64,000 nucleotides of DNA, taken from NCBI GenBank assembly GCA_019243635.1, contig JAFAUB010000032.1:1-64000 (forward strand), written 5' to 3'. Positions 1 through 8,608 of this stretch are shown piece after piece. The translations under genes and the position numbers were made by a program. The notes below the pieces were generated by a model that was not told the origin of the DNA, did no database searches, and saw nothing but the letters and a program-made list of their open reading frames with translations. Each line of letters begins with the position of its first letter. The first letter of the stretch is position 1. The DNA comes from Pseudonocardiales bacterium. Lineage in GTDB: Bacteria; Actinomycetota; Actinomycetes; Mycobacteriales; Pseudonocardiaceae.

Positions 1-131
1 GCTGTGATGACAGCCCGGTAACCTTCCTTGCCTGAGGACGGGCCCCGCCGCCACACAACTGTGGCCAAGGCGAACGCCTCACCGCGCTGCGACAACTCGC
101 GGGCACGCTCAAGGACGTCCCACCCGTCCAT
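1..131 (-). CDS. XdhC/CoxF-family Mo-enzyme maturation protein (5' part only)
   Basis: The first 43 codons of a minus-strand gene are visible; the rest lies beyond the window edge. The translation begins MDGWDVLERARELSQRGEAF and continues into ALATVVWRRGPSSGKEGYRA. This resembles the N-terminus of XdhC/CoxI/CoxF proteins, which help insert or sulfurate the molybdenum cofactor of xanthine and CO dehydrogenases. An in-frame stop directly before the ATG fixes the start, and a GGTAGGG lies about 12 nt upstream. The gene follows coxL by about 50 nt on the same strand, so it is very likely the fourth gene of the cox operon. The family call rests on a short stretch and on context. Confidence 0.7.
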   Translation of the reverse strand, partial: MDGWDVLERARELSQRGEAFALATVVWRRGPSSGKEGYRAVIT

Positions 132-181
132 CGGTCACCGACCCTACCTATCCAGACCTATCCTCATCGACCCAATATTGT

Positions 182-2572
182 TTAGCCACCGTCGGTCTTG
201 AGCGGTGGCATTCCGGAGACGTCACGCTTGTACTTCATAGCCTCCCACACACGGTGCGGCAGCAGAGGCATATCGATGTTGCGGATCCCGGTGTCGTCAA
301 GAGCGTTATGCACCGCATTGACGAATGCGGCCGGCCCACCGACACATGCGCATTCACCAATGCCCTTCGCACCGATCGGGTGGTGCGGCGACGGCGTGAC
401 CACCTCATGCAGCTCGAAACCTGGAGTTTCCCACGCGGTAGGCAGCAGGTAGTCCATGTAGTTCGAGCCCACGCAGTTGCCCTCGGCGTCGTAGGTGATG
501 AACTGCATGTTGGCCATCGCATAGGCCTCGGTCATGCCACCCATGATCTGACCCTCGACGATCATCGGGTTGATGCGCACACCACAGTCGTCGACCGCGA
601 CCATACGCAGCACATCCCACACGCCGGTCTCCGGATCGACCTCTACCGTCACGATGTACGCCGCGAACGGCCACGTCATGTTCGGCGGGTCATAGTACGC
701 GTTGTTCTCCAGCCCCGGCTCCATGCCATCAGGCATGTTGCCGTAGGCCGCCATCGCGCACTCCTGGATGCTCACACCATTGTTCGGAGCACCCCGCACG
801 TAGAAGCGGCCGAGCTCCCACTCCACGTCCTCCTCGGAGACCTCAAGGAGGTGCGCCGCCAGCTTCCGCGCCTTGGCTCGGACCTTACGGGCCACCATCG
901 CGGTCGCGGCACCGGCCACCGGCGTGCTGCGGGACGCGTAGGTCCCCATCCCGAACGGTGTGTTGTCGGTGTCGCCGTGCTGGACGAGGATGTCCGCGGC
1001 AGGGATGCCGAGCTCGTGGGTGACGATCTGCGCGAATGTCGTCTCGTGACCCTGGCCCTGGGTCTTCGACCCGATCTTCAGAATCGCCTTTCCGCTCGGG
1101 TGCACCCGCAGCTCCGCGGCGTCGAACATCTTGATGCCGAGAATGTCGTACTCGCGGCTGTTACCGGCACCGAGTGGCTCGGTCATGGTGGAGATGCCGA
1201 TGCCGAGCCGCCGGCCCTGCGCGCGGGCCTCCTCCTTCTCGCGCAGGAAGTCGTCGTAGCCGATGGCGTTCAGCGCCACGTCGAGGCACTTCTCGTACTG
1301 CCCCGAGTCCAGCAGGAAGCCGTAGGGCGTGCGGAACGGGAACTGATGGTCCTTCACCAGGTTGAGCCGCCGGAACGCCGCCTGATCCATGCCCAGATCG
1401 TCTGCGGCAGCCTGGATAGCGCGTTCCTGGAAGAACATCGCCTCGGTCACCCGGAAGGAGCACCGATATGCGACGCCCCCAGGCGCCTTGTTCGTGTACG
1501 CGCCCTGCGCGGTCATGTACCCGAACGGGATGTTGTAGGCGGCGAACGCTGAATGGATCAGTCCGAGCTTGAACTTCGTGGGCTGGGCGTCCGAGAAGAA
1601 GGCTCCGTTGTCGCTGTCACAATGGAACCGCACGGCGAGGATCCTGCCGTCCTTGCGGAGAGCAAGCTCGCCCTTGTAGTAGATGTCGCGTGCGTAGTGG
1701 GTGGAAATGAGGTTACCGGTCTTGTCCTCGATCCACTTGACCGGCCGTGTCAGCAGGATCGAGCAGAGGATGGAGCAGACATACCCGGGGTACACGGGGA
1801 CCTTGTTGCCGAACCCGCCACCGATGTCCGGGGAGATGACCCGGATCATGTGCTCCGGAAGCTCCGCGACGATCGCGACTGCCGCCCGGATGATGTGCGG
1901 GGCCTGGGTCGTCATGTAGACGGTCAGCTTGGTGGTCGCCGAGTTGTAGTCCGCGATCGAACCGCAGCACTCGATGGGCGAAGGGTGCGACCTCGGGTAG
2001 TGCAGCTCCAGCTTCGAGACCAGGTCGGCCTGAGCGAAGGCCCGCTCGGTACCCTCCCGGTCACCGACCTCCCAGCGGTAGCAGATATTGTCAGTCTGCC
2101 CCTCTTTGTCGTCCCGGATGATCGGGGCGCCTTCCGCGGTGGCCTGGAAAGGGTTGACGATCGGCGGCAGCGGCTCGTACTCGACAACGATCGCCTGACA
2201 GCCGTCCTTGGCGATGTAGGGGTCGTCGGCGACCACGCACGCGATCTCCTGGCCCTGGAACCGCACCTTGTCGGTGGCGAGCACCGCCTGGGTGTCGTAG
2301 GACAGCGTCGGCATCCAGGCCAGGTTGTGCTGGGCGGCCATGTCTCCGGTGAGCACCATGTGCACACCGGGAATCTGCCAGGCCTTGCTCGTGTCGATCG
2401 ACTTGATCCGCGCGTGGGCCAACGGGCTACGGAGGATCTCCATGTGCACCATGCCGGGCAACTTGAAGTCGTCGATGTAGTTACCCTTACCCCGAAGGAA
2501 GCGGTCGTCCTCCACCCGCTTGCGGCTCGAGCCCAAGCCACCGATCTTGATTTCGTCTAATGCCTGCGCCAC
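182..2572 (-). CDS. coxL: Aerobic carbon-monoxide dehydrogenase large subunit, form I
   Basis: A 796-aa molybdopterin-binding subunit of the xanthine oxidase family. In CO dehydrogenase it carries the Mo-Cu site that oxidises CO to CO2. AYRCSFR at residues 368-374 is the form I signature; form II enzymes have AYRGAGR. It places the copper-ligating cysteine at about residue 371. GGFGNK lies at 252-257, and the expected catalytic glutamate is in GIGEC near residue 740. The start is GTG at 2572 with AAGGGAG upstream; a nearby ATG is out of frame and meets TGA at once. The gene sits 31 nt behind coxS. The M-S-L order is that of bona fide form I operons. Confidence 0.96.
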   Translation of the reverse strand: MAQALDEIKIGGLGSSRKRVEDDRFLRGKGNYIDDFKLPGMVHMEILRSPLAHARIKSIDTSKAWQIPGVHMVLTGDMAAQHNLAWMPTLSYDTQAVLATDKVRFQGQEIACVVADDPYIAKDGCQAIVVEYEPLPPIVNPFQATAEGAPIIRDDKEGQTDNICYRWEVGDREGTERAFAQADLVSKLELHYPRSHPSPIECCGSIADYNSATTKLTVYMTTQAPHIIRAAVAIVAELPEHMIRVISPDIGGGFGNKVPVYPGYVCSILCSILLTRPVKWIEDKTGNLISTHYARDIYYKGELALRKDGRILAVRFHCDSDNGAFFSDAQPTKFKLGLIHSAFAAYNIPFGYMTAQGAYTNKAPGGVAYRCSFRVTEAMFFQERAIQAAADDLGMDQAAFRRLNLVKDHQFPFRTPYGFLLDSGQYEKCLDVALNAIGYDDFLREKEEARAQGRRLGIGISTMTEPLGAGNSREYDILGIKMFDAAELRVHPSGKAILKIGSKTQGQGHETTFAQIVTHELGIPAADILVQHGDTDNTPFGMGTYASRSTPVAGAATAMVARKVRAKARKLAAHLLEVSEEDVEWELGRFYVRGAPNNGVSIQECAMAAYGNMPDGMEPGLENNAYYDPPNMTWPFAAYIVTVEVDPETGVWDVLRMVAVDDCGVRINPMIVEGQIMGGMTEAYAMANMQFITYDAEGNCVGSNYMDYLLPTAWETPGFELHEVVTPSPHHPIGAKGIGECACVGGPAAFVNAVHNALDDTGIRNIDMPLLPHRVWEAMKYKRDVSGMPPLKTDGG

Positions 2573-2603
2573 GTCACATCTCCCTTGTCGTCGACTCTAG
2601 CCG

Positions 2604-3095
2604 TCAGCGACTCATTGCGGCCTCGGACCGCAGCTTCTCCGCAGCCCACAGCACGGACTTCACGATGTTCTGGTAACCGGTGCAACGACAGAGGTTGCCG
2701 GCCAGTGCCCAGCGTATGTCCTCCTCCGTCGGGTTGGGGTTCTCGTCGAGAAGTGCCTTCGATGCCATCATCATCCCGGGTGTGCAGAAACCGCACTGCA
2801 GGCCGTGTTCCTCCCGGAACCCCTCCTGAATGGGGTGGAGCTCACTGGACAAGCCGAGACCCTCGACGGTCATCACCTCGTGCCCGTCCGCCATGACGGC
2901 GAACATCGTGCACGACTTCATGGGCAGACCATCGACCAGTACGGTGCACACACCGCAGTTCGTGGTGTCGCAGCCGATATGCGTGCCGGTCAGCCCTAGC
3001 ACTTCGCGGAGGAAGTGGGCCAAGAGTATGCGAGGCTCGACATCGACAGATCTCGGTTCCCCGTTCACCACGACGTTTATCCGTCGCTCTTCCAC
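2604..3095 (-). CDS. coxS: CO dehydrogenase small iron-sulfur subunit
   Basis: A 163-aa protein with two [2Fe-2S] clusters that pass electrons from the molybdenum site to the flavin. The plant-type cluster cysteines are at about 42, 47, 50 and 62 (CDTTNCGVC and a later C). The second cluster uses C101 and C104 (QCGFCTPG) and C136 and C138 (CRC). The open frame runs further upstream, but the GTG at 3095 is preceded by AAGGAGG at ideal spacing and gives the family's usual length. The gene lies 58 nt after coxM and 31 nt before coxL, so the three form one transcription unit. Confidence 0.95.
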   Translation of the reverse strand: MEERRINVVVNGEPRSVDVEPRILLAHFLREVLGLTGTHIGCDTTNCGVCTVLVDGLPMKSCTMFAVMADGHEVMTVEGLGLSSELHPIQEGFREEHGLQCGFCTPGMMMASKALLDENPNPTEEDIRWALAGNLCRCTGYQNIVKSVLWAAEKLRSEAAMSR

Positions 3096-3153
3096 GCCGC
3101 CTCCTTGACGTCGCCGCTGCTCTGAACGTACTGGGTATTCGGGTGTCAGCGCC

Positions 3154-4020
3154 TCAGGCCGCGCGGGCCTGCTGGCCGCCCAGCGCACGCGTGACGAAGG
3201 TGTACACAACGTGCCGCTTGTACTCCGCGCTACCGCGAACGTCGGTCTTGGGCTGAGCCGCCTCCGCCGCCAGCCGCGCTGCCTGGTCGATCGTGCTGGC
3301 GTTGAGCGTCTTGCCGGCCAGTGCCTGCTCAGCCTCGGTGCACTGAATGTTGTTCGGCCCGACACCGGTCAGCGCGAGACCCGCCCGGTTGATCGTGCCA
3401 CCGGACATCTCGAGGGCTACCGCCAGACCGACGGTAGCGAAGTCCCCGACTCGCCGCTCGAGCTTGAAGTAGGTACCCGACCGTGTTCCTCGCGGCGCCG
3501 GCACTCGAGCCCTGACCGCTATCTCGCCTGGCTGCAGGCTGTTCTGGAACGGCCCGACCACGAACTGGGAGACCGGGATGACCCGCTCACCCCGAGCGCT
3601 CCGAGCGACGACCTCGCCGCCCAGCGCCAACATCACCGACGCCCAGTCGCCCTGCGGGTCCGCGTGGCACAGGGAGCCGACCAGGGTGCCGCGGCTGCGG
3701 ACCATGGGGTCGGAGATGAGCGGGGCGGTGGCGTACATGGTGGGGTGCTTGCTCCGGAGCAGCAGGGACCGTTCCAGGTCCCGGTGCCGACACAGGGCGC
3801 CGATGTGCAGCGACCCGTCGGAGTCCTCTTCGTGGTAGCCCAGACCCGGAATATTGTTGATATCGAGGACCACCGCAGGCGCCGCGAAGCGCAGCTTGAT
3901 GAGCGGAATGAGACTCTGTCCTCCCGCGAGCACCTTCGCCTCGTCGCCGTACACCTGCAGAACGTCGAACGCTTCGTCAAGCGAACGCGGAGCCTCGTAG
4001 TGGAAACGAGACGGGTACAT
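3154..4020 (-). CDS. coxM: CO dehydrogenase medium FAD-binding subunit
   Basis: A 288-aa flavoprotein subunit that accepts electrons from CoxS and passes them to the respiratory chain. AGGQS at residues 32-36 matches the first FAD-binding motif of CoxM. The second motif region reads TLVGSLCHADP (from about 112), a variant of the usual TxGG. The ATG at 4020 is preserved after AGGAGG with a 6-nt spacer, so the 26 codons of open frame further upstream are excluded. It is the first gene of the visible M-S-L operon. No promoter could be assigned in the 146 nt before it. Confidence 0.94.
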   Translation of the reverse strand: MYPSRFHYEAPRSLDEAFDVLQVYGDEAKVLAGGQSLIPLIKLRFAAPAVVLDINNIPGLGYHEEDSDGSLHIGALCRHRDLERSLLLRSKHPTMYATAPLISDPMVRSRGTLVGSLCHADPQGDWASVMLALGGEVVARSARGERVIPVSQFVVGPFQNSLQPGEIAVRARVPAPRGTRSGTYFKLERRVGDFATVGLAVALEMSGGTINRAGLALTGVGPNNIQCTEAEQALAGKTLNASTIDQAARLAAEAAQPKTDVRGSAEYKRHVVYTFVTRALGGQQARAA

Positions 4021-4166
4021 CCGGTTCCTCCTAGTCCTGAACAGCCGCGGAAACACTGCACACCCCATCGGCCGCCCGTAGGCATCCCGTCCGGACACCT
4101 CGAAGGACGATCACCTACCGCCGACCGACGGAGCCAAACCTATGATCGAGCAGATGAGGGGCTGGG

Positions 4167-4496
4167 CTAGGAGTCCATGAGTCCGAGTCCGTGACGCGGA
4201 GGAGAGTCGTCAACCGGCTCCACAGCCTCGGGCACGTATCCCCGACGCGGGGCGGGTGCGTCCGTCGGACGCTCCGGTTCGACAACCGCCACCGGGAGGC
4301 TCTCCTCCTCGGGGTTGGGACGAGGCTGCTGATGGGGCGGCCACGGCCCGGGCACCGGCTGACCGGCGACTCGAAGCCAGTCCACGACCTCTGGCCAAGC
4401 CCAGATGGTGGGGCTCTTCCCGGTCTTCGGCGCGTTCTCGATCAGCTCATAGATCCGGGGGTTACCTCGACTGTGTCCGTCAGACTCGATCGCCAT
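4167..4496 (-). CDS. Hypothetical proline-rich protein upstream of cox operon
   Basis: A 109-aa reading frame whose family I do not recognise. The N-terminal half is compact and protein-like (NPRIYELIENAPKTGKSPTI followed by WAWPEVVDWL). The C-terminal half is rich in proline and glutamate and probably disordered. AGAGGGG lies about 8 nt before the ATG. There is no membrane segment or signal peptide. It points in the same direction as coxM and ends 146 nt before it, so it could be co-transcribed, but nothing in the sequence shows a role in CO oxidation. An alternative is a chance open frame in GC-rich DNA; the ribosome site argues against that. Confidence 0.55.
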   Translation of the reverse strand: MAIESDGHSRGNPRIYELIENAPKTGKSPTIWAWPEVVDWLRVAGQPVPGPWPPHQQPRPNPEEESLPVAVVEPERPTDAPAPRRGYVPEAVEPVDDSPPRHGLGLMDS

Positions 4497-4611
4497 CGCC
4501 TGTCCCCTCTCTGCCGTGCCGGCGTCTCGTGGTCTCGCCTAGGCTCCGCGCCGATATCGTGTTGTTCCTGATCTATGACGCGGATCACTAGTCCACACGG
4601 ATGAGCGTGGG

Positions 4612-5500
4612 CGTGTCAAGAGGATCTACGTGCTCCGAACGTGGGAGCGATCCGCCCCGGACGTCCCAGGCAGGGCCATGTGTTGATAGTTGTTTTACAG
4701 TCCGGGTTGCGAGAGTATGGGGCATGGCCGGCACAGCTCCGTTGACCTTGCGCGAGGGCGACCGCAGCCGCCTGGAGGCATTGGTGCGCTCGGCGTCGGC
4801 GCGGCCGAGCCTCGCGCAACGAGCCCGGATCGTGCTGATGTCGGCGGAGGGCCTGACGAACACGGAGATCGCTCGCCGGACCGGGTCGACTCGCCCGACT
4901 GTGATCAGCTGGCGCAACCGCTATGCCGCCGGGGGCATCAACGCTCTCGGCGACCTGCCCCGGCCCGGCCGACCGGCCGTGGTGGATGAGCTCGAGGTGG
5001 TGGCCACCACGCTCGCCGACGGTGGCCGGCCACCCGCGCACCTGAGGGCTAGCCACTGGTCGTCCCGGCTGCTGGGCCAACAGCTGGGCATCTCGTTCGC
5101 CACGGTCGCCCGGATCTGGCGCAAGTGGGGCATCCAGCCGGAGCACGTCGAGACGTTCACCTTCAGCACCGACCTCAAGCGCCAGGCTCAGGCGCGCGAC
5201 CTCAGCGGCCTCTACCTCAACCTGTCCCAGCGCGCCGCCGCGCTGCGCCGGGGGATCCCAGCGAGCACCGCCAAGGGCGCGGCTGCGCCCGACCCGTGGC
5301 TCAAGCTCGTCGAGGTCTCCCTGGGCATCATCACTCAGCAGGCCATCCGCCGCGGCACCTTCACCTCGGTGCGCAACCTCATCGACGCCCTGAGCGCCCT
5401 CACCGACAGCTGGCACGAACCGTCCGGCCGGACCGGCCCCGCCGAGAACGCCGCCGAGACCATCGTCGAGGACCTCGATCGTCAAACTACTTCTGACACG
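4612..5500 (+). mobile_element. Internally deleted IS630-family element (approximate ends)
   Basis: The element surrounds the IS630-type transposase remnant. CGTGTCA at 4612-4618 and its reverse complement TGACACG at 5494-5500 are candidate terminal inverted repeats. The match beyond these seven bases is imperfect and the ends are tentative. At about 0.9 kb it is shorter than an intact member (roughly 1.1-1.2 kb), consistent with loss of the catalytic core. No clear TA target duplication could be established by eye. Confidence 0.5.
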
Positions 5501-5662
5501 AACCAGGACCCGCATAAAGGATCTTCACGATTGGTTGAAAGTGGTGATTCGAGGGGGCTGGACCGGTCAGCGGGCCGAGCCCGCGACTCGAAGTCGGTGC
5601 GGGCGGAGTTCCACGGGACGAGAGGCCGGCGGTCCGGACCGGTGGACAGACCCAGCGGCTAG
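4724..5662 (+). pseudogene. IS630-family transposase lacking its DDE core
   Basis: The frame opens with an IS630-type DNA-binding region, including NTEIARRTGSTRPTVISWRN. It continues into the usual linker (HWSSRLLGQQLGISFATVAR, then FSTDLKRQAQARDLSGLYLN). Where the DDE nuclease should follow, about 130-150 residues are missing. The frame resumes in the family's C-terminal segment, WLKLVEVSLGIITQQAIRRG followed by TF. The start is ATG at 4724. Past about 5495 the frame runs into unrelated sequence up to 5662. Without the acidic triad it cannot transpose. The frame is intact across the deletion, so a short DNA-binding protein could still be made. Confidence 0.8.
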
Positions 5663-5720
5663 CCCGGTCTCACGCCACCGAGGGAAGCCGGGCCCACCGG
5701 GAGGTCTTATCCTGACGCCC

Positions 5721-6551
5721 ATGTCGAGCGCTCGGCGGCAGGACCCGTGCCAGGGCTCCTCGCCGGCTACCGAGCCCGATCCCGCCCCGCTGCGGCCCGA
5801 GCGGGTGGACCCGCTGCGAGCAGTCATCTTCGATGTGGACGGGACGCTCGCCGACACCGAGCGAGACGGCCATCGGGTGGCGTTCAATGAGGCTTTCGAG
5901 GCGGCCGGCCTGCATTACCGGTGGAGCGTCGAAGAATACGGTGAACTGCTCACGACAACCGGTGGTCGCCAGCGCATCGAACGATACCTCCAATCCCATA
6001 GGCACTCCCCTACCGAGGCCGCCGCGCTGGCGGCGCAACTGCACCGGGACAAAACCCGCCGGTTCGCGGCGCTGGTCCGCACCGGAGCGATCCAGTCCCG
6101 GCCAGGCGCGGCGGAGCTGATCTCGGCACTGCGAGCCGAGGGCGTGGCCACCGCAGTCGCGACCACCGGCACCGGCGACTGGGTGCTGCCGTTGCTCGAC
6201 AGGCTTTTCGGGCTCGACGCCTTCGACATCGTCCTCACCGGGTCGGACGTTACCGACCTCAAGCCCGACCCGGCTGTCTACCTGGAGGCGCTGGCTCGCT
6301 TGGAGCTGACTCCCGCCGACGCGGTCGCCGTGGAGGACTCGGCGAACGGGGTGCGAGCCGCCGTCCGCGCGGGGCTGCGGTGTGTGGCGGTGGTCAACGG
6401 GTACACCCGCGACGAGGACCTGTCCGGCGCGGTGGCGGTGCTCGACGACCTGGCCCGCCCGGGCGGGGTCACGGTGCTCCGTGGCGAGGCACGGCTGCGT
6501 GACGGGCTGACCGTCGCGGCGTTACGCCGCCTGATCACGGCGGTGGCGTAA
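5721..6551 (+). CDS. CbbY-like HAD-superfamily phosphatase
   Basis: A 276-aa haloacid dehalogenase-type phosphatase. The nucleophile motif DVDGTLADTERDGHRVAFNE lies near residue 36, and KPDP and ED(S) motifs follow in order. The cap sequence (YGELLTTTGG) resembles CbbY, which removes xylulose-1,5-bisphosphate, an inhibitor of RuBisCO, in Calvin-cycle bacteria; related enzymes act on other sugar phosphates. The ATG at 5721 has only a distant GGGAGG. A GTG at 5805 would give a shorter protein starting VDPLRAVIFD. It is transcribed toward fprA, 51 nt away. No RuBisCO gene is in the window, so the substrate is uncertain. Confidence 0.8.
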   Translation: MSSARRQDPCQGSSPATEPDPAPLRPERVDPLRAVIFDVDGTLADTERDGHRVAFNEAFEAAGLHYRWSVEEYGELLTTTGGRQRIERYLQSHRHSPTEAAALAAQLHRDKTRRFAALVRTGAIQSRPGAAELISALRAEGVATAVATTGTGDWVLPLLDRLFGLDAFDIVLTGSDVTDLKPDPAVYLEALARLELTPADAVAVEDSANGVRAAVRAGLRCVAVVNGYTRDEDLSGAVAVLDDLARPGGVTVLRGEARLRDGLTVAALRRLITAVA

Positions 6552-6602
6552 CGTCGAGCGGGGCGAGAAGTCCGGTGCTGGAGTCCAGGAGGTGGGACAG
6601 CT

Positions 6603-7955
6603 GTGTCCGGAGCGGTTCGGGTGGCGGTGATCGGGTCCGGCCCCTCCGGACTGTACGCGACCGATGAGCTGAGTAAGCATGACGCGGTGTCCGTGGACGT
6701 CGTGGACCGGCTGCCCTGCCCGTACGGACTGTTGCGCTATGGCGTGGCGCCCGACCACCTGAAGATGAAGTCGCTGGAGACCACCCTGCGCAAGATCCTG
6801 GAGCGGCCCCGCGTGCGGTTTCTCGGCGGAGTCGAGCTGGGTGCCAGCCTCAGCGCGGACGAGCTGCGCGACTACTACGACGCGGTGGTCTACGCGACCG
6901 GGTCGCCGGTGGATCGCCGGCTGTCCATCCCCGGCGAGGACCTGCCCGGCAGTTTCTCGGCAACCGAGTTCGTGGCCTGGTACTGCGGCCACCCGGACGC
7001 CGAGGTGGACGCGTTCACGTTGGACGCGCGCAGCGCGGTGGTGGTCGGGGTGGGCAACGTCGCGGTGGACGTCGCCCGCATCCTGGCGAAGACCCCGCAG
7101 GAGCTGAGCGTCACCGACATGCCCGATCACGTGCTCAAGGTACTCGGCGCCAGCGCCATCAGCGACATCCATATCGTCGGCAGGCGCGGCCCCGCGCAGG
7201 CCAAGTTCACCACCAAGGAACTGCGCGAGCTGGGCGAACTGGCCGATGCCGAGGTGGTGGTCGACCCCGCTGAGCTGGTTCTCGACGAGGCGGGCAGGGA
7301 GCTGGTGGAGACCGACAAGGCAGTGCGGCGCAACCTCGAGACGCTGCAGGAGTGGGCTACCCGGTCACGACTCGGCCGGTCGCGGCGGATCCACCTGCGG
7401 TTCCTGCTCGCTCCGGTGGCCGTGCTCGGCACCGCGGCGGTGGAGGCGGTGCGATGTGAGCGTAACGAGCTGGACGGCTCCGGCGGCGTCGCCGGCACCG
7501 GTGAGACGGTGACCCTGGCGGCGCAGCTGCTGCTGCGCTCGGTGGGGTACCGCGGGCTGCCGCTGCCCGGCGTCCCGTTCGACGAGCGGTCCGGGGTGAT
7601 CCCGCACGTGGCCGGTCGGGTCCAGCGCGACGGTTGCGCCGCAGCCGGCGAGTACGTGGTCGGCTGGATCAAGCGCGGCCCCACCGGGGTGATCGGCACC
7701 AACAAGAGCGACGCCAAGGAGACCGTCGAGCGCCTGCTGCACGACCTCGACGCATTGCCCCGCGCCCCGCACCGCGAACCCGGCATGATCATCGATATGC
7801 TCAGCCGGCGGGGGGTGGGGGTGGTCACCTGGGCCGGCTGGGAGGCGATCGACGCTGCCGAGCAGGCGCTCGGGGTCGCGGCGGGACGCACCCGCATCAA
7901 GATCGCAAACCGGGAGGCGCTGCTCATCGCCGCCGCGAAGGCGCTGGCGAACTGA
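6603..7955 (+). CDS. fprA: Ferredoxin/adrenodoxin-type NADP reductase (FprA family)
   Basis: A 450-aa flavoprotein that moves electrons between NADPH and ferredoxin, often for cytochromes P450. GSGPSG at residues 11-16 binds FAD, GVGNVAVDVAR near 150 is the NADP-binding fold, and VGWIKRGPTGVIGTNKSDA near 355 is typical of the FprA/adrenodoxin reductase group. The start is GTG at 6603 with AGGAGG ten bases upstream. Length matches mycobacterial FprA (about 450 aa). It lies between the CbbY-like gene and a DoxX-like gene on the same strand. Confidence 0.92.
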   Translation: MSGAVRVAVIGSGPSGLYATDELSKHDAVSVDVVDRLPCPYGLLRYGVAPDHLKMKSLETTLRKILERPRVRFLGGVELGASLSADELRDYYDAVVYATGSPVDRRLSIPGEDLPGSFSATEFVAWYCGHPDAEVDAFTLDARSAVVVGVGNVAVDVARILAKTPQELSVTDMPDHVLKVLGASAISDIHIVGRRGPAQAKFTTKELRELGELADAEVVVDPAELVLDEAGRELVETDKAVRRNLETLQEWATRSRLGRSRRIHLRFLLAPVAVLGTAAVEAVRCERNELDGSGGVAGTGETVTLAAQLLLRSVGYRGLPLPGVPFDERSGVIPHVAGRVQRDGCAAAGEYVVGWIKRGPTGVIGTNKSDAKETVERLLHDLDALPRAPHREPGMIIDMLSRRGVGVVTWAGWEAIDAAEQALGVAAGRTRIKIANREALLIAAAKALAN

Positions 7956-8068
7956 CGTGCCGCTGTCACTCACGAGGCGCAGCCTTGCTCCCCGGATGGG
8001 TGGCTTCACGCTCATGGCGGCGCGGGGGCGCTACGGTGCGAAAGCGAAGAACTCAGAGAGGAGCCGCC

Positions 8069-8503
8069 GTGTTGCTGCGCCGCGTTGCCCGCCCACTGAT
8101 TGCCGCTGCATCCATCGCCAACGGCGTGGACACCCTGATCAACCCGAAGCCGAAGATCGAGTCGGCCGTACCGCTGCTGGCGAAGGGTCAGGGGATGTTG
8201 CCCACCCCCGTCAACCCCGCATTGGTCGTGCAGGCGGGCGCTGCCGTGAAGATCGGTGCCGGGCTGCTGATGGCCATCGGCTGGGCGCCCCGGATCGCCG
8301 CCACGGTGCTCGCCGTGGAGCTGGTTCCGAGCACTGCCACCGAGCACCCGTTCTGGGCCCCCGGTGCTCCTGATACCCGCAAGGCCCACCAGCAGCACTT
8401 CCTGTCCAACTGCGGCCTGCTCGGCGGGCTGCTGCTGATGATCACCGCTCCTGGCGACAAGCGGTCCAGGCGCGCCAGGAAGCGGGCTCGCAAGGCCCGC
8501 TGA
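8069..8503 (+). CDS. DoxX-family membrane protein
   Basis: A 144-aa protein with about four hydrophobic segments and the DoxX-like pattern INPKPKIESAVPLL, then PALVVQAGAAVKIGAGLLMA and a C-terminal LLGGLLLMITAP. The last 15 residues are a strongly basic tail (KRSRRARKRARKAR). The GTG at 8069 follows AGAGAGGAG with good spacing. Family members are inner-membrane proteins, some tied to redox or oxidative stress systems; the exact role here is unknown. It is downstream of fprA by 113 nt and may share its transcript. Confidence 0.8.
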   Translation: MLLRRVARPLIAAASIANGVDTLINPKPKIESAVPLLAKGQGMLPTPVNPALVVQAGAAVKIGAGLLMAIGWAPRIAATVLAVELVPSTATEHPFWAPGAPDTRKAHQQHFLSNCGLLGGLLLMITAPGDKRSRRARKRARKAR

Positions 8504-8608
8504 GCACGCCGGAGCAGCGCGTGCGGTGGGTGCCCGCACCGAGACGATGGATCGCGGCGAGGTGCGGCGCAGTGTGGTGCTGCGGCGTTGATCGTGAGTG
8601 CGACGACG

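Noticed and set aside
1553-2560. Long plus-strand open frame opposite coxL
   Set aside because: It is the antisense shadow of a well-conserved gene, has aspartate/valine/arginine-biased composition and no family resemblance.
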